64,000 nucleotides of DNA from assembly GCF_025515305.1 (NCBI RefSeq), contig NZ_JAOPHT010000001.1, positions 357,001 to 421,000 on the forward strand, written 5' to 3'. This stretch comes from Roseicyclus sediminis. GTDB lineage: Bacteria > Pseudomonadota > Alphaproteobacteria > Rhodobacterales > Rhodobacteraceae. The notes below the pieces were generated by a model that did not search any database, was not told the DNA's origin, and worked only from the letters and a program-made list of their open reading frames with translations. Below are positions 1-10,059 of this stretch, piece by piece. A program made the position numbers and the translations under genes. Numbering within the stretch: the stretch's first letter is position 1; each line of letters starts with the position of its first letter.

Positions 1-1
1 G

Positions 2-1315
2 ATCCCCCGTCTGTTCGGCCTGCTGACCGCGGCCATCCTCGTACTTCCGAGCCTGGCCCGCGCCATCGAGATCCAGGAAGTGACCTCCCCCGGAGGGATC
101 GAGGCCTGGCTGGTTGAGGATGACACGATCCCCTTCGTCGCCATCGACATCTGGTTCAACGGCGGCGCCTCGCTCGATGCCGAAGACAGCCGGGGCGCGG
201 TACACCTGATGACCGGTCTTCTGGAAGAAGGTGCTGCGGACATGGACGCGCGCGCCTTCGCCGAAGCGGTCGAAGGCCTCGCCGCCGGGTTCGAGTTCGA
301 CGTCTACCGCGATGCGCTGACGGTCTCGGCTCGGATGCTGACCGAGAACCGCGACGCCGCCGCCGATCTTCTGCGCGCGGCGCTGGTCGAGCCGCGCTTC
401 GACGCCGATGCGGTGGAACGGGTGCGCGGACAGGTCCTGTCGATCCTCGACGGCGACGACCGCGACCCGGACGAGCTTGCCTCCCGCGCATTCAACCGCC
501 TCGCCTGGGGCGACCATCCCTATGGCAGCGCGCTGGAAGGCACCCGCGAAAGCGTGTCTGCCCTGACCCGCGACGACCTTCTGGCCGCGCATCGTGCGGT
601 GCTGGCCCGCGACCGCGTGGTCGTCGGCGCCTCGGGCGATATCACGGCGGAGGAACTCGGCCTCCTGCTTGACCGCATCCTCGGGGACCTGCCCGCCGAA
701 GGCGCGCCGATGCCCGAGATCGCGGACTACCAGCTTCCGTCCGGAACGACGGTCATCGACTTCCCCTCGCCGCAGTCGGTCGCGCTGTTCGGGCATGAGG
801 GCATCGCGCGCGACGATCCCGATTTCTTCCCCGCCTTCGTGCTGAACCAGATCATGGGGGGCGGCAACTTCCGCTCGCGCCTGATGCAGGAGGTCCGCGT
901 CGCGCGCGGCCTGACCTACGGGATCTATTCCTACCTCGCCACGGCCGAATACGGGCAGACGATGGGCGGACGCTTCTCCTCCTCCAACGACCTCGTGGCC
1001 GAGGCCATCGCGGTCATCCGCGAGCAATGGGCGGACGTGGCCGCGAATGGCGTCAGCGACGAGGAACTGGAGGCCGCGAAACGCTATCTCACCGGCGCCT
1101 ACCCGCTGCGTTTCGACGGCAACGGTCGGATCGCGGGCATCCTCGCGGGGATGCAGGCCGACGGGATGCCGGTGGACTACATCCTGTCGCGCAACGACTA
1201 TGTGGAGGCCGTGACCGCCGAGGATGTGCGCCGGGTGGCGGAACGACTGTTGCAGCCCGACGCGCTGCATTTCGTCGTCGTGGGGCGCCCCGAAGGCCTC
1301 GACGCTTCGAACTGA
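2..1315 (+). CDS. M16 family peptidase, non-catalytic subunit (5' truncated by window edge)
   Basis: This is a periplasmic M16 (insulinase/pitrilysin-like) protein. The reading frame stays open to the left edge and begins inside a hydrophobic signal peptide ending near Ala-Arg-Ala, so the true start lies outside the window and the internal GTG at 80 is not the start. The HxxEH zinc motif expected early in the N-terminal domain is absent; that segment reads VHLMTGLLEEG. The C-terminal half keeps the conserved block around GGNFRSRLMQEVR with the following GLTYGIYS. Alphaproteobacteria usually encode M16 proteins as a pair, an active HxxEH subunit followed by an inactive partner; this looks like the second member, with the active one upstream. 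It is followed after 54 bp by mutL. The family is secure, and the inactive role is inferred from the missing motif. Confidence 0.88.
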   Translation: MPRLFGLLTAAILVLPSLARAIEIQEVTSPGGIEAWLVEDDTIPFVAIDIWFNGGASLDAEDSRGAVHLMTGLLEEGAADMDARAFAEAVEGLAAGFEFDVYRDALTVSARMLTENRDAAADLLRAALVEPRFDADAVERVRGQVLSILDGDDRDPDELASRAFNRLAWGDHPYGSALEGTRESVSALTRDDLLAAHRAVLARDRVVVGASGDITAEELGLLLDRILGDLPAEGAPMPEIADYQLPSGTTVIDFPSPQSVALFGHEGIARDDPDFFPAFVLNQIMGGGNFRSRLMQEVRVARGLTYGIYSYLATAEYGQTMGGRFSSSNDLVAEAIAVIREQWADVAANGVSDEELEAAKRYLTGAYPLRFDGNGRIAGILAGMQADGMPVDYILSRNDYVEAVTAEDVRRVAERLLQPDALHFVVVGRPEGLDASN

Positions 1316-1369
1316 GGCGGGGCCTCCGGACCTTTCCGAATCTGCACGGGGCATGCTAGGTATCGTGGC

Positions 1370-3223
1370 ATGCCCCTTGGAGACCCCAACATAAGCGCAT
1401 TCGACGGCGGGACACGCCCCGTCATCCGGCAACTCGACGATGCCGCGATCAACCGTATCGCGGCCGGCGAGGTGGTGGAACGGCCCGCGAGCGCCGTGAA
1501 GGAGCTTGTCGAGAACGCGCTCGACGCGGGTGCACGGCGGATCACGGTGGAGGTGGCACAGGGCGGCAAGACGCTGATCCGGGTCACCGACGACGGATGC
1601 GGCATGGGGCCCGGCGACTTGCCGCTCGCGCTCTCGCGGCACGCGACGTCGAAGATCGACGGCACCGACCTGCTCAACATCACGAGTTTCGGTTTCCGGG
1701 GCGAGGCGTTGCCCTCTCTCGGCGCGGTCGGGCGGCTTTCGATCACGAGCCGGGCGGGGGGCGACGGCGCACATCGGGTCGAGGTATCGGGCGGAACCAT
1801 GGGCGCGGTGAAGCCCGCCGCCCTTACCCGGGGCACCATCGTGGAGTTGCGCGACCTCTTCCACGCCACGCCCGCGCGGCTGAAGTTCCTCCGCTCAGAC
1901 CGGGCGGAGATGCAGGCGATCACCGACGTGGTGAAGCGCCTTGCCATGGCTGAGCCGGGCGTGGGCTTTACCCTGAAGGATGCCGAGGACGACCGCGTGA
2001 TCTTCCGCGCCGAGGCCGAACAGGGAGAGCTGTTCGACGCGCTCCGCGCGCGGCTCGCCACGGTTCTCGGCCATGACTTCGCAGAGAACGCGCTTCCCAT
2101 CGAGGCCGAACGCGAGGGGCTGCGCCTGACGGGCTACGCCGCGCTGCCGACCTATTCGCGCGGCTCGGCTGTGGCGCAGCATCTCTTCGTGAACGGCCGC
2201 CCGGTGCGCGACAAGCTGCTGATCGGAGCGCTCCGCGCCGCCTATATGGATTTCCTAAGCCGCGACCGGCATCCCGCCGCCGCGCTGTTCCTCGACTGCC
2301 CGCCCGAGCGGGTCGATGTGAACGTCCATCCCGCGAAGTCCGAGGTCCGGTTCCGCGAGCCCGGCCTCGCGCGTGGCCTCATCGTCTCGGCGCTGCGCCA
2401 CGCGCTGGCAGGGGCGGGGCACCGCGCCTCCACCACGGTCGCGGGCGCGGCGCTCGGCGCGTTCCGCCCCGAGACGGGCGCACGTGTCTACCAGATGGAC
2501 CGTCCCGGCCCCACGGCCCTCCGCCGCGCGGCCGACTGGCAAGCGCCGGGCCTCGCCGAGGACGCCCCCGGCTGGACCCTGCCCGAGATCGACGCCCCCT
2601 CGTCCCGCGTCGAGGACGCGCCGGCTGTCGCGGACGCGGCCCCGGACCGTCCCCTGGGCGCGGCGCGCGCGCAGCTTCACGAAAACTACATCGTCGCCCA
2701 GACGACCGACGGCGTCGTCATCGTCGATCAGCACGCCGCCCATGAGCGCCTCGTCTACGAGCGGCTGAAACGGCAGTTGGCCGAGACCGGCGTCGCGCGG
2801 CAGGCGCTGCTGATCCCGGAGATCGTGAACCTCGGCTCCGACGCCGAGCGGCTCCTCGACATGGCCGACGACCTCGCCGCCCTCGGCCTCGTGATCGAAC
2901 CCTTCGGCGCCGGGACGCTGGCCGTCCGAGAGACGCCCGCGATCCTCGGCCCCGTCAGCGCGGAGGCGATCCTGCGCGACATTCTCGACGAACTCGACGA
3001 CCTCGGCACAACCGGCACGCTGCAATCGCGCCTCGACGCGATCCTGTCGCGCGTCGCCTGCCATGGTTCCGTCCGCTCCGGCCGACGGATGAGCGCGGAA
3101 GAGATGAACGCCCTTCTCCGCGAGATGGAGGCGACGCCCCATTCCGGACAATGCAACCATGGGCGGCCCACCTACGTCGAACTGAAGCTCGGCGATATCG
3201 AGAGGCTTTTCGGGCGCACATGA
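1370..3223 (+). CDS. mutL: DNA mismatch repair protein MutL
   Basis: MutL couples mismatch recognition by MutS to strand removal. The N-terminal GHKL ATPase shows [14 protein letters not shown] and the ENALDAG metal-binding block within the first 60 residues, then DDGCGM and the GFRGEALPS lid. The C-terminal domain has [12 protein letters not shown], which fits the DQHA(X)2E(X)4E endonuclease motif, plus ACHGSV-like and CNHGRP motifs near the end. This indicates a nicking-competent MutL, as expected in bacteria without MutH. Its 617 residues are normal for the family. A short non-conserved leader of about 15 residues precedes the usual [12 protein letters not shown] start, so a slightly later start cannot be excluded. 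The stop codon overlaps the rmuC start (ATGA), so the two genes are probably co-translated. Confidence 0.97.
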   Translation: MPLGDPNISAFDGGTRPVIRQLDDAAINRIAAGEVVERPASAVKELVENALDAGARRITVEVAQGGKTLIRVTDDGCGMGPGDLPLALSRHATSKIDGTDLLNITSFGFRGEALPSLGAVGRLSITSRAGGDGAHRVEVSGGTMGAVKPAALTRGTIVELRDLFHATPARLKFLRSDRAEMQAITDVVKRLAMAEPGVGFTLKDAEDDRVIFRAEAEQGELFDALRARLATVLGHDFAENALPIEAEREGLRLTGYAALPTYSRGSAVAQHLFVNGRPVRDKLLIGALRAAYMDFLSRDRHPAAALFLDCPPERVDVNVHPAKSEVRFREPGLARGLIVSALRHALAGAGHRASTTVAGAALGAFRPETGARVYQMDRPGPTALRRAADWQAPGLAEDAPGWTLPEIDAPSSRVEDAPAVADAAPDRPLGAARAQLHENYIVAQTTDGVVIVDQHAAHERLVYERLKRQLAETGVARQALLIPEIVNLGSDAERLLDMADDLAALGLVIEPFGAGTLAVRETPAILGPVSAEAILRDILDELDDLGTTGTLQSRLDAILSRVACHGSVRSGRRMSAEEMNALLREMEATPHSGQCNHGRPTYVELKLGDIERLFGRT

Positions 3224-4392
3224 TCCAGATCGGAGATATCGTCCTCGACTTCTCGAACCCGGCGGTCCTGGCCGGCGCCATCGCCGGCGTCGCGTTGCTG
3301 ATCCTCGTCATCCTGTCGATCTCGGCACTGCGTGCCGCCAACCGTTCGGCTCGCGCGATGGAGCCTCTGTCGCATCACCTCGGGCAGCTCGGCCAGGTCG
3401 TGCAGGGGCTCGGCCAGGGACAGGAGCGGCTGGCGGGCGGTCTTTCCCATGTCTCCGACATGCAGGCCCGCGCGCAGGCCTCCATGCTTGAGGCGATGGA
3501 GCGGCGCCTGGAAGAGGTGCAGAAGGGCATGTCCGAGACCTTGCACGGCACCTCGACGCGCACCGCCCGTTCCCTGGGCGAGTTGCAGCAGAAGCTCGAG
3601 CAGATCGACCGCGCCCAGGCCAAGATCGAGAAGCTTTCGGGCGACGTCCTGAGCCTTCAGGACATCCTTTCGAACAAGCAGACGCGCGGCGCCTTCGGGG
3701 AAATCCAGCTCAACGATATCGTGTCGAAGGCCCTGCCGTCGGATGCCTATTCCTTCCAGACGACGCTTTCGAACGGCAAACGGGCCGATTGCCTGATCCG
3801 CCTGCCCAATCCGCCCGGCCCCATCGTCATCGACGCGAAATTCCCGCTCGAGGCCTACGAGGCACTGGTGAACGCGCAAGGACAGGAGGCGCAGGTCCGC
3901 GCGCTCCGCGATCTGGGCAACGCGGTGAAGGTTCATATCCGCGCCATCGCCGAACGCTATGTCATCGACGGCGAAACCGCGGACGGTGCCCTGATGTTCC
4001 TGCCCTCCGAGGCGGTTTATGCCGAGCTGCACGCCCGCCTGCCCGAAGTGGTGCGCTTCGGCTTCGACCAGAGGGTCTGGATCGTGTCGCCAACCACCTG
4101 CATGGCCACGCTGAACACGATGCGGGCGGTGATGAAGGACGCCCGGATGCGCGAACAGGCGGGCGAGATCCGCAAGGCGCTCAAGATGCTGCACCGGGAC
4201 GTGGAGATCATCGAGGAACGCGCCGGCAAGCTTGAAACGCATCTGCGGCAGGCGGGCGAAGACGTGTCGGGGCTCCTGACGGCCTCTGCGCGGGCGGGAA
4301 AACGCGCGGAACGGCTCGACCATTTCGACTTCGAGGAACTGTCACCCGACAGCGCCGAAAGCACGGCAGTTGTCCCGCTGACGCGGCCCTAG
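3220..4392 (+). CDS. rmuC: DNA recombination protein RmuC
   Basis: RmuC is a membrane-anchored, coiled-coil protein with a nuclease-like core that limits recombination between inverted repeats. I place the start at the ATG overlapping the mutL stop, giving 390 residues that begin [11 protein letters not shown]. An upstream in-frame ATG at 3151 would overlap mutL by about 70 bp and adds only non-conserved residues. Residues about 12-35 form one transmembrane helix, about 45-150 are a long coiled coil, and the rest is the RmuC domain with the RGAFGEIQL block, IVIDAKFPL and the VWIVSPTT block. Overlap with mutL suggests a shared DNA-maintenance operon. Confidence 0.95.
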   Translation: MIQIGDIVLDFSNPAVLAGAIAGVALLILVILSISALRAANRSARAMEPLSHHLGQLGQVVQGLGQGQERLAGGLSHVSDMQARAQASMLEAMERRLEEVQKGMSETLHGTSTRTARSLGELQQKLEQIDRAQAKIEKLSGDVLSLQDILSNKQTRGAFGEIQLNDIVSKALPSDAYSFQTTLSNGKRADCLIRLPNPPGPIVIDAKFPLEAYEALVNAQGQEAQVRALRDLGNAVKVHIRAIAERYVIDGETADGALMFLPSEAVYAELHARLPEVVRFGFDQRVWIVSPTTCMATLNTMRAVMKDARMREQAGEIRKALKMLHRDVEIIEERAGKLETHLRQAGEDVSGLLTASARAGKRAERLDHFDFEELSPDSAESTAVVPLTRP

Positions 4393-4609
4393 GACCACGA
4401 CAGCCCGCCGGGAACCGGCCCCGTCCACTGTGCCCCCCGGGAGAAATGGAGGTATCCATCCTCTCGCCCGCGCGGTCGGCGGCGCTCGAAAAGCCACGGT
4501 TCCGGCCCGCCCGATCTTCCCCTTTTGCGTTTCCGGCCCGCTCGGTTAACCTTTCCGTGACCGCCACGCACAAGGGGCTGTCGGTAAAACAATGGGAGAA
4601 AAAGGAACG

Positions 4610-4951
4610 ATGGGCAAAAGGGACGATCTGATCGCGCAATATGCCGAGGATTTGCGCAGCAAGTGCGGGATGACCCCCGACATGGCTCTGCTGACGAAAG
4701 TGACCATCGGCTGCGGCCCGTCGATCTACGACGCCGACGCTTCGACGGTTGCGGCGACCCAGCCGGGCGAACTGGAAACGGTGAAGACCAATTTCCTGGT
4801 GAAGAAGCTGGGCCTCAAGGACGGGCCGGAACTCGACGCCGCCATCAGCAGCGTGATCGAGACCTACGGCAAATCCGAGCGCAACAAGTACCGCGCCGTC
4901 GTCTACTACATGCTCGTGAAGCATTTCGGGAAGGAAAGCGTCTACGGCTGA
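4610..4951 (+). CDS. DUF2853 family protein
   Basis: This is a small soluble protein of 113 residues matching the DUF2853 family, which has known structures but no established function. The start MGKRDDLIAQYAEDL is chosen because AAGGAA lies just upstream; an in-frame ATG 18 bp earlier overlaps that ribosome site. Recognisable features are the MTPDMALLTKV segment and the C-terminal YRAVVYYMLVKHFGK helix. The gene stands alone between rmuC and a strong terminator, so it is probably monocistronic. The family call rests on overall resemblance, and I assign no biochemical role. Confidence 0.85.
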   Translation: MGKRDDLIAQYAEDLRSKCGMTPDMALLTKVTIGCGPSIYDADASTVAATQPGELETVKTNFLVKKLGLKDGPELDAAISSVIETYGKSERNKYRAVVYYMLVKHFGKESVYG

Positions 4952-4977
4952 GGTCGTCGCTTTCCGGACAGGACAAG

Positions 4978-5008
4978 CGGCCCGCCCGAACCGGCGGGCC
5001 GTTCTCGT
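4978..5008 (+). terminator. Rho-independent terminator of the DUF2853 gene
   Basis: A perfect 9-bp GC-rich stem (CGGCCCGCC at 4978-4986 with GGCGGGCCG at 4993-5001) has a 6-nt loop and is followed by the T-rich TTCTCGTTT. It sits 27 bp after the DUF2853 stop in the matching orientation. Confidence 0.85.
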
Positions 5009-5056
5009 TTCCGCGTCAAAGGTCTGGATTTTAGGAGAATTCCAAGGGCAATTCCT

Positions 5057-5085
5057 TTGCCCATCAGCGCGGCTGGCGGTATCAC
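5057..5085 (+). promoter_or_regulatory. Possible sigma70-type promoter for a small RNA
   Basis: TTGCCC (5057-5062) and TATCAC (5080-5085) are separated by exactly 17 bp; each matches four of six consensus bases. It lies downstream of one rightward terminator and upstream of another, with no reading frame between them. A small hairpin (GGGCAA/TTGCCC, 5046-5062) overlaps the -35 element. Confidence 0.3.
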
Positions 5086-5091
5086 GACCCG

Positions 5092-5195
5092 GACGCCCGG
5101 CCAGTACGGCGGGCCCGACATTATGGCACACGCGGGAGCAAGGGATGCGTGTGTGGGTGATGGAGGGTCCCGAGGGGTCGGGGCCCTCCATTTTC
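5092..5195 (+). ncRNA. Candidate ~100-nt small RNA
   Basis: The predicted transcript has two stem-loops: CACACGC (5127-5133) pairs with GCGTGTG (5147-5153), followed by a 12-bp terminator stem at 5161-5190 and TTTT. It contains no convincing coding frame and lies between a terminated rightward gene and the end of a leftward gene. The call comes from promoter-like and terminator-like sequence only; I cannot match it to a known family. Confidence 0.3.
5161..5194 (+). terminator. Strong rightward terminator hairpin past the end of a leftward gene
   Basis: TGGAGGGTCCCG (5161-5172) pairs with CGGGGCCCTCCA (5179-5190) as a 12-bp stem with one G-T wobble and a 6-nt loop, followed on the + strand by TTTT. 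The T-run is on the + side, so it is oriented to end a rightward transcript although the nearest gene to the right is leftward. It may also act weakly in the other direction. Confidence 0.7.
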
Positions 5196-5212
5196 GTGGC
5201 GGTCTCCGGGGC

Positions 5213-5626
5213 TCAGAGCCCTCCCATCGCGCAGATCGCGGCCCACTCGGTCTCGGTCACCGGCTGAACCGAAAGGCGCGAGTTCTTCACCAGCACCATA
5301 TCCGCCAGGTCTTCCCGCGCCTTGATCGCATCCAGGGTCACGGGCCTCGGCATCGGCTCGACCGCCCGGATGTCCACGCATTCCCAACGGGAGTCATCCG
5401 TCGTGCTGTCAGGATGCGCCTCGGCGATGACCTCGACGATGCCCACAACGGCCTTCTCGGACTGCGAATGGTAGAAGAAGCCGCGATCTCCGAGCTTCAT
5501 CTCGCGCATGAAATTCCGCGCCTGGTAGTTGCGGACCCCGTCCCATTCCTCGCCCTCGGCCCCCTTCGCGACCTGGTTTTCCCATGACCATGTCGAGGGT
5601 TCGGACTTGAAGAGCCAGTAGGACAT
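5213..5626 (-). CDS. EVE domain-containing protein
   Basis: This is a small PUA/YTH-fold protein of 137 residues resembling the eukaryotic thymocyte nuclear protein 1 family. The fold is thought to read modified bases in nucleic acids; the ligand of this protein is unknown. The start MSYWLFKSEPSTWSW is the standard beginning of the family and has GGAG upstream; a GTG nine bases earlier, overlapping the gpsA stop, is the alternative. Conserved features are WDGVRNYQARNFM and the GDRGFFYHS block. It follows gpsA directly, so it is probably the last gene of a leftward tsaD-gpsA-EVE operon. Confidence 0.93.
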   Translation of the reverse strand: MSYWLFKSEPSTWSWENQVAKGAEGEEWDGVRNYQARNFMREMKLGDRGFFYHSQSEKAVVGIVEVIAEAHPDSTTDDSRWECVDIRAVEPMPRPVTLDAIKAREDLADMVLVKNSRLSVQPVTETEWAAICAMGGL

Positions 5627-5631
5627 CGGGG

Positions 5632-6570
5632 TCACTCCGCCTTGAGGGGCCGTGCGAGAAGAGTATCGAGGACGGCGGCGAAGTCGAGCCGTCCGTCCGC
5701 CAGCGCCGCCACGGCATCGGCGATCGGCGTATCGAGCGTGGCGTCGGCGGCGATGCCGCGCGCCGTGTGCAGGCCTTCGACCGTCATTTCGGGATCGATC
5801 GCGGCGCCGGTGGCGAGGGCGGCCCCATAGCGGAAGTTGCGGGACTTCTCCGAGCCACAGGTCAGCACGAGATCGCCAAGCCCGGACAGGCCGGTCAACG
5901 TCTCCTCCCGCGCGCCGGCGGCCCGCGCGACGCGGCGCATCTCGGCAAAGCCGCGCGCGATCAGGGCGGCGCGGGCAGAATCGCCGAGACCCGCACCGAT
6001 GACCGCGCCGGCGGCGATGGCGATCACGTTCTTCAACGCCCCGCCAAGTTCCGCCCCGATGACGTCTGTCGTCCGGTATAGCCGCAGGAACGGCGTCGAC
6101 AGCGCGGACTGCAGCGCCTCGCCCTCGGCGTCGTCCGCGCAGGCGAGCGTCAGTGCCGTCGGCAGGCCCGCGGCAATGTCGACGGCGAAGCTGGGCCCCG
6201 TCAGTTGCGCAACCGTCGCATCGGGACAGGCGCGCGAGACCAGCGTCGCGGGGCCGAGCCCGCTGCCCATGTCGATGCCCTTGGCGCAGGAGACGAGGCG
6301 CGGAGCATCGGGTCGCAACCGGTCGAGAAGATCGCCCAGCGACTGGGTCGGCACCGCAAGCAGCGCGATATCGGCGGCGATGCCCGGATCGTCCGTGACG
6401 GCGACGGCCTCGGGGAGCGTGACGCCCGGCAAGCGGGGTGCCTCACGGCTGGTCGCGATCTCCGGGGCCCTTTCGCGCGTCCAGAGCGTCACGTCGTGTC
6501 CGGCCCGGGCATAGGTGACGGCAAGCGCCGTTCCGAAGGCTCCGGCGCCGTAGATGGCCAGCCGCGTCAT
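5632..6570 (-). CDS. gpsA: NAD(P)H-dependent glycerol-3-phosphate dehydrogenase
   Basis: GpsA reduces dihydroxyacetone phosphate to sn-glycerol 3-phosphate in the cytoplasm, supplying phospholipid synthesis. The 312-residue protein opens with the dinucleotide-binding motif [10 protein letters not shown] at residues 8-17. It then has the SCAKGIDM segment, the LTGPSFA block and the catalytic-lysine region [13 protein letters not shown]. The C-terminal helical domain carries [14 protein letters not shown]. Length and motif order are normal. The start ATG overlaps the end of tsaD, so the two are translationally coupled, an arrangement common in this group. Confidence 0.97.
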   Translation of the reverse strand: MTRLAIYGAGAFGTALAVTYARAGHDVTLWTRERAPEIATSREAPRLPGVTLPEAVAVTDDPGIAADIALLAVPTQSLGDLLDRLRPDAPRLVSCAKGIDMGSGLGPATLVSRACPDATVAQLTGPSFAVDIAAGLPTALTLACADDAEGEALQSALSTPFLRLYRTTDVIGAELGGALKNVIAIAAGAVIGAGLGDSARAALIARGFAEMRRVARAAGAREETLTGLSGLGDLVLTCGSEKSRNFRYGAALATGAAIDPEMTVEGLHTARGIAADATLDTPIADAVAALADGRLDFAAVLDTLLARPLKAE

Positions 6571-7649
6571 GCCTTGGCCCCCTTCTTGCCGAAGCCCACC
6601 AGCGGTGCGGCGGTGCGATCGAGCGGCCAGCGCGGCCGCGCGGCGAGGCTCATGTCATCGCGGCGCCCCGCCTCGTAGGCCAGCAGCCCGGCATAGGCGA
6701 TCATCGCCGCATTGTCGGTACAAAGCGCCATCGGCGGCGCGAGAAGCGGCAGACCGGCTTCCGCCGCGACGCTCTCCAGCCGCGCGCGCAACGTTCGGTT
6801 CGCCGCCACTCCGCCCGCCACGGCAAGCGCGGTCAGCCCCTCCTGCCCCACGAGCGCGGTGGCGGTCTTCGCGGCCAGCACATCCGCCACAGCGGCCTGA
6901 AAGCTGGCGCAGAGATCGGCGCGGTCGGCCTCGGTCAGGCCGCCTTGCTCGGACGCCAACCCGTCACGCACCCGCAGGACCGCGGTCTTCAGGCCGGAAA
7001 AGGACATGTCGCAGCCCGGGCGGTCGAGCAGGGGGCGGGGCAGCGCGAACCGCGTCGGATCGCCTTGACTTGCCGCGGCCTCCACGGCCGGGCCGCCCGG
7101 CTGGGGCAGACCGAGCAGGCGCGCGACCTTGTCGAAGGCTTCGCCCGGCGCGTCATCGATGGTCCCGCCGAGACGCACGAAGGTTTCGGCGCCGTCGACG
7201 CGCAGAAGCTGGCAATGACCGCCCGACACGAGGAGAAGGAGGTAGGGGAACGCCGCTCCATCGGTCAGTCGCGGCGTCAATGCGTGACCGGCGAGGTGGT
7301 TCACGCCGACAAGCGGCTTTGCAAGCCCCATGGCGAGGCCCTTGGCGGTCATCACGCCGGACAGAACGCCCCCGATCAGCCCCGGACCGGCCGTGACGGC
7401 GATGGCATCGATCTGGTCGAGACCGAGGCCCGCCTCCTCCAACGCGCGTTCGACCGCGAAATCGAGGCGCTCGGCATGGGCCCGCGCGGCGATCTCGGGA
7501 ACCACGCCACCATAGGCGGCGTGAAGGTCGGCCTGCCCCCGAACCACGGAAGACAGGATCTCGGCGCTGTCTCCCGGGCCGCGCAGGATGGCGGCGGCGG
7601 TGTCGTCACAGCTCGACTCCAGACCGAGGATATGAAGGGGACGGGTCAA
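6567..7649 (-). CDS. tsaD: tRNA N6-adenosine threonylcarbamoyltransferase TsaD
   Basis: TsaD transfers the threonylcarbamoyl group onto A37 of ANN-decoding tRNAs, working with TsaB and TsaE. The protein begins near [16 protein letters not shown] and shows the metal-binding [10 protein letters not shown] block, the VSGGHCQL segment and the SFSGLKTAV and [10 protein letters not shown] motifs. No ATG sits at the conserved N-terminus; a TTG at 7649 gives 360 residues, and a CTG six bases earlier is possible. The open frame runs on to about 8147, but that extension is antisense to hemD and not conserved. It is divergent from hemD with about 60 bp between them. Confidence 0.95.
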   Translation of the reverse strand: MTRPLHILGLESSCDDTAAAILRGPGDSAEILSSVVRGQADLHAAYGGVVPEIAARAHAERLDFAVERALEEAGLGLDQIDAIAVTAGPGLIGGVLSGVMTAKGLAMGLAKPLVGVNHLAGHALTPRLTDGAAFPYLLLLVSGGHCQLLRVDGAETFVRLGGTIDDAPGEAFDKVARLLGLPQPGGPAVEAAASQGDPTRFALPRPLLDRPGCDMSFSGLKTAVLRVRDGLASEQGGLTEADRADLCASFQAAVADVLAAKTATALVGQEGLTALAVAGGVAANRTLRARLESVAAEAGLPLLAPPMALCTDNAAMIAYAGLLAYEAGRRDDMSLAARPRWPLDRTAAPLVGFGKKGAKA

Positions 7650-7709
7650 GGTCAGGGGGATATCCGGGCGCGTTGTCAGGCAGGTGCAGCGCAGGTAACA
7701 CTCTGCCCG

Positions 7710-8432
7710 ATGGCTGACAATGACCGGACCCCGGAGCCCACGCTTCTCCTGACGCGGCCGCGCGCGGCCTCCGAGCGTTTCGCGGCGGCCTGCAGGCGGC
7801 GCTGGCCGAAGGCCGAGGTGGTGATCGCCCCCCTGATGGAAATCGTGCCGACGGACGAAACCGCACCGGGCGGGGACTACGCGGGCATGATCTTCACCTC
7901 CTCCAATTCCGTGGCCTTCGCCGGCCCGGGAAACGGCGTCCCGGCCTGGTGCGTCGGGGAAAGGACCGCGGCGGCGGCAAAGCGGGCCGGGTTCGCATCG
8001 GTGATGGCGGGAGAGACCGCTGCCGACCTCGTCACGTTCCTGGCGCAAGCACGGCCCGGCGGCCGGATCCTGCATCCCCATGGCGTCCACCAGCGCGGCG
8101 ATGTCGCCGAGCGGCTGACCGGGGCCGGGCTCGACGTGCAGGGACACGCCGTCTACGATCAGCGCCGCATTCCCGCCGGGCCGGAATTCGCCGTCGCGCT
8201 GCGGCGACCGCGCGTCATCGTCCCACTCTTCTCGCCAAGAAGCGCGGCACTTTTCGCCGACGCGGCGAGGCCGCTTCTGGAACCGGGGGCGGTCGACGGT
8301 CCCTGGATCGTCGCCATGAGCCCCGCGGTGCGCGACGCGCTACCCTCCGGATGGCGGCAAACGGCCACAGTCTCGGAGCGGCCCGACGCGGACGCCATGG
8401 TGGCCGAAATCGCGCGACGGATTTACACCTAG
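7710..8432 (+). CDS. hemD: Uroporphyrinogen-III synthase
   Basis: HemD cyclises hydroxymethylbilane to uroporphyrinogen III, the branch precursor of heme, cobalamin and bacteriochlorophyll. The family is poorly conserved. The 240-residue product has the typical two-lobe pattern: [15 protein letters not shown] at the start, then [10 protein letters not shown], and in the second half [15 protein letters not shown]. Identity is strengthened by the two genes downstream, a Mic60-like gene and hemY, which form a characteristic alphaproteobacterial group. I start at the ATG at 7710; the long open frame upstream is antisense to tsaD. Confidence 0.9.
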   Translation: MADNDRTPEPTLLLTRPRAASERFAAACRRRWPKAEVVIAPLMEIVPTDETAPGGDYAGMIFTSSNSVAFAGPGNGVPAWCVGERTAAAAKRAGFASVMAGETAADLVTFLAQARPGGRILHPHGVHQRGDVAERLTGAGLDVQGHAVYDQRRIPAGPEFAVALRRPRVIVPLFSPRSAALFADAARPLLEPGAVDGPWIVAMSPAVRDALPSGWRQTATVSERPDADAMVAEIARRIYT

Positions 8433-8533
8433 CGGGACTCGGCGCAGCGTGACACGTTGAAAAGAGGCTGACTCGGACCACGTGTCAGGCTAGATGGACA
8501 GTTGGAATTGTAAACGACGGAAGGACGGGTGCG

Positions 8534-10045
8534 GTGGCGAAAAGATCCTCGAAACGCACTGGCGGGACCGATCAGACCGACGAGACGGTGCAGGACGATC
8601 TGAGCGAAGCCGCGGCGTCCGCCACCGGCGATGACGCGGAGGCCATCCAAACCGGGGTGGACGACACCGCGAACGCGGAGAACGCCCCCGAAGGCCGGGA
8701 CCCCGAAGCGACGGACGCCGAAGAGGTGATGTCGGCCGAGGAGGCGCCCGCCGAAGAGTCCGCGGCGGATGCCCAGTCCGACGCGGACACCGCGACCGAT
8801 GCCGAAACCGTAGAGGCGACCGACGAGGCGGCCGCCGCGGATACCGATGTCATCGACGCGGAGACGGTCGACGAGCCCCCCGCCCCCGAAGTCGAGACCG
8901 CATCAAGCCCAGCCGAGCCCGAGGCGGAGCGGCGGCCCGAGCCTGCGCCCGTCACCACCGTCGTGGAAAAACGCGGCCCGGGTTTCGTTCCGCTGGTTCT
9001 GGGCGGTGTCGTCGCCGCTGGCCTGGGATATTTCGCCAGCGTCTACGAGGTCATTCCGGGCCTTGGCGGACAGGACGACGGCGCCATGACCGAGATCGAA
9101 ACGGCGCTCGCCCAGCAATCGGAGGTCCTGGCCGCGCTGCAGGCGCAGGTCGCCGCACTCGGCGAGGCCGAGGCGCCTGCGGCTCCGGAACTCGACCTTT
9201 CGCCCGTCACGGACCAGATCGCCGCGCTGGGGGCCCGTCTCGACGAGACGGCCAGCGCGATGGAAGGGCTCGTGGGGCGCGTTGCGACGCTTGAGGAACG
9301 GCCGATCTTTTCGGGTGACGTGAGCGCCGATGCCGCCGCGGCGGCCGAGGCCATCGCCGCGATGGAGCAACAGATGCAGGCGCAGGCCGAGGAAGCCGCG
9401 CGCATCGCCGCCGAGGCAGAGGCCGCCCAGGCAGAGGCTCAGGCCGCCATGGCCGCCGCAGAGGCCGAAGCGGAGGCCGCGAGGGCCGCCGCCGAAGCCG
9501 AGGCCGCAGAAGCCATCGCGGCCGCGGAAGCAGAGGCCGCATCCGCGGCCGCAACCGCGGAAGCCGAGGCCGCCATGGCGGAACTGCGGCTTGCCGTGGC
9601 CCGTGGTGAGCCCTTCGCCGAGGCCCTCGCACCGATCACCGCGTTGACGGATGTGCCCGAAGCCCTGTCCGCCGCGGCGGAGACAGGTGTGCCGAGCCTC
9701 GCCGCCCTGCAGGATGCATTCCCTGCCGCGGCGCGCGCAGCCCTGCCCGTCGCGCTGAGGGAGGCCGCGGGCGACGGCGCCATGGATCGCGTGGCGGCCT
9801 TTCTTCAGGGTCAGGTCGGCGGACGCGCCATCGAGCCGCGCGAAGGGGACGACCCCGACGCGGTCCTGTCCCGCGCCCAGGCGGCGGTCTCTTCGGGTGA
9901 CCTCGAGACGGCGCTGACGGAGATTGCGGCCCTTCCCGAGGGCGCGCAGGCCGAAATGGCGGGCTGGACCGCCGATGCCGAGGCGCGCAGCGCCGTGGTC
10001 GCGGCGCTCGACGCCGTGGCACAGGCCCTCACGGGCACGAATTAA
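8534..10045 (+). CDS. Mic60/mitofilin-family inner membrane protein
   Basis: This is a 503-residue protein anchored in the cytoplasmic membrane. It has an acidic low-complexity N-terminal region (residues about 1-140, rich in Glu, Asp and Ala), one transmembrane helix at about 152-174 (FVPLVLGGVVAAGLGYFA), a long coiled coil at about 190-370 with extreme Ala/Glu bias, and a C-terminal mitofilin-like helical domain. Alphaproteobacterial Mic60 homologues occupy this place between hemD and hemY and are thought to shape intracytoplasmic membranes. The start is a GTG preceded by AAGGACGG. The family call rests on architecture and position; direct similarity is low because of composition. Confidence 0.85.
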   Translation: MAKRSSKRTGGTDQTDETVQDDLSEAAASATGDDAEAIQTGVDDTANAENAPEGRDPEATDAEEVMSAEEAPAEESAADAQSDADTATDAETVEATDEAAAADTDVIDAETVDEPPAPEVETASSPAEPEAERRPEPAPVTTVVEKRGPGFVPLVLGGVVAAGLGYFASVYEVIPGLGGQDDGAMTEIETALAQQSEVLAALQAQVAALGEAEAPAAPELDLSPVTDQIAALGARLDETASAMEGLVGRVATLEERPIFSGDVSADAAAAAEAIAAMEQQMQAQAEEAARIAAEAEAAQAEAQAAMAAAEAEAEAARAAAEAEAAEAIAAAEAEAASAAATAEAEAAMAELRLAVARGEPFAEALAPITALTDVPEALSAAAETGVPSLAALQDAFPAAARAALPVALREAAGDGAMDRVAAFLQGQVGGRAIEPREGDDPDAVLSRAQAAVSSGDLETALTEIAALPEGAQAEMAGWTADAEARSAVVAALDAVAQALTGTN

Positions 10046-10059
10046 GGGGGATCGGCAGC

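Noticed and set aside
6945-7709. In-frame extension of hemD to 495 codons
   Set aside because: It is antisense to tsaD; HemD proteins are about 230-260 residues and begin near the TLLLTRP segment.
7650-8147. Upstream extension of tsaD by 166 codons
   Set aside because: It is antisense to hemD and lies ahead of the conserved TsaD N-terminus.
9360-9580. Tandem GCC/GAG-rich DNA repeat
   Set aside because: The repetition is explained by an Ala/Glu coiled coil in the Mic60-like protein, not a DNA-level repeat array.
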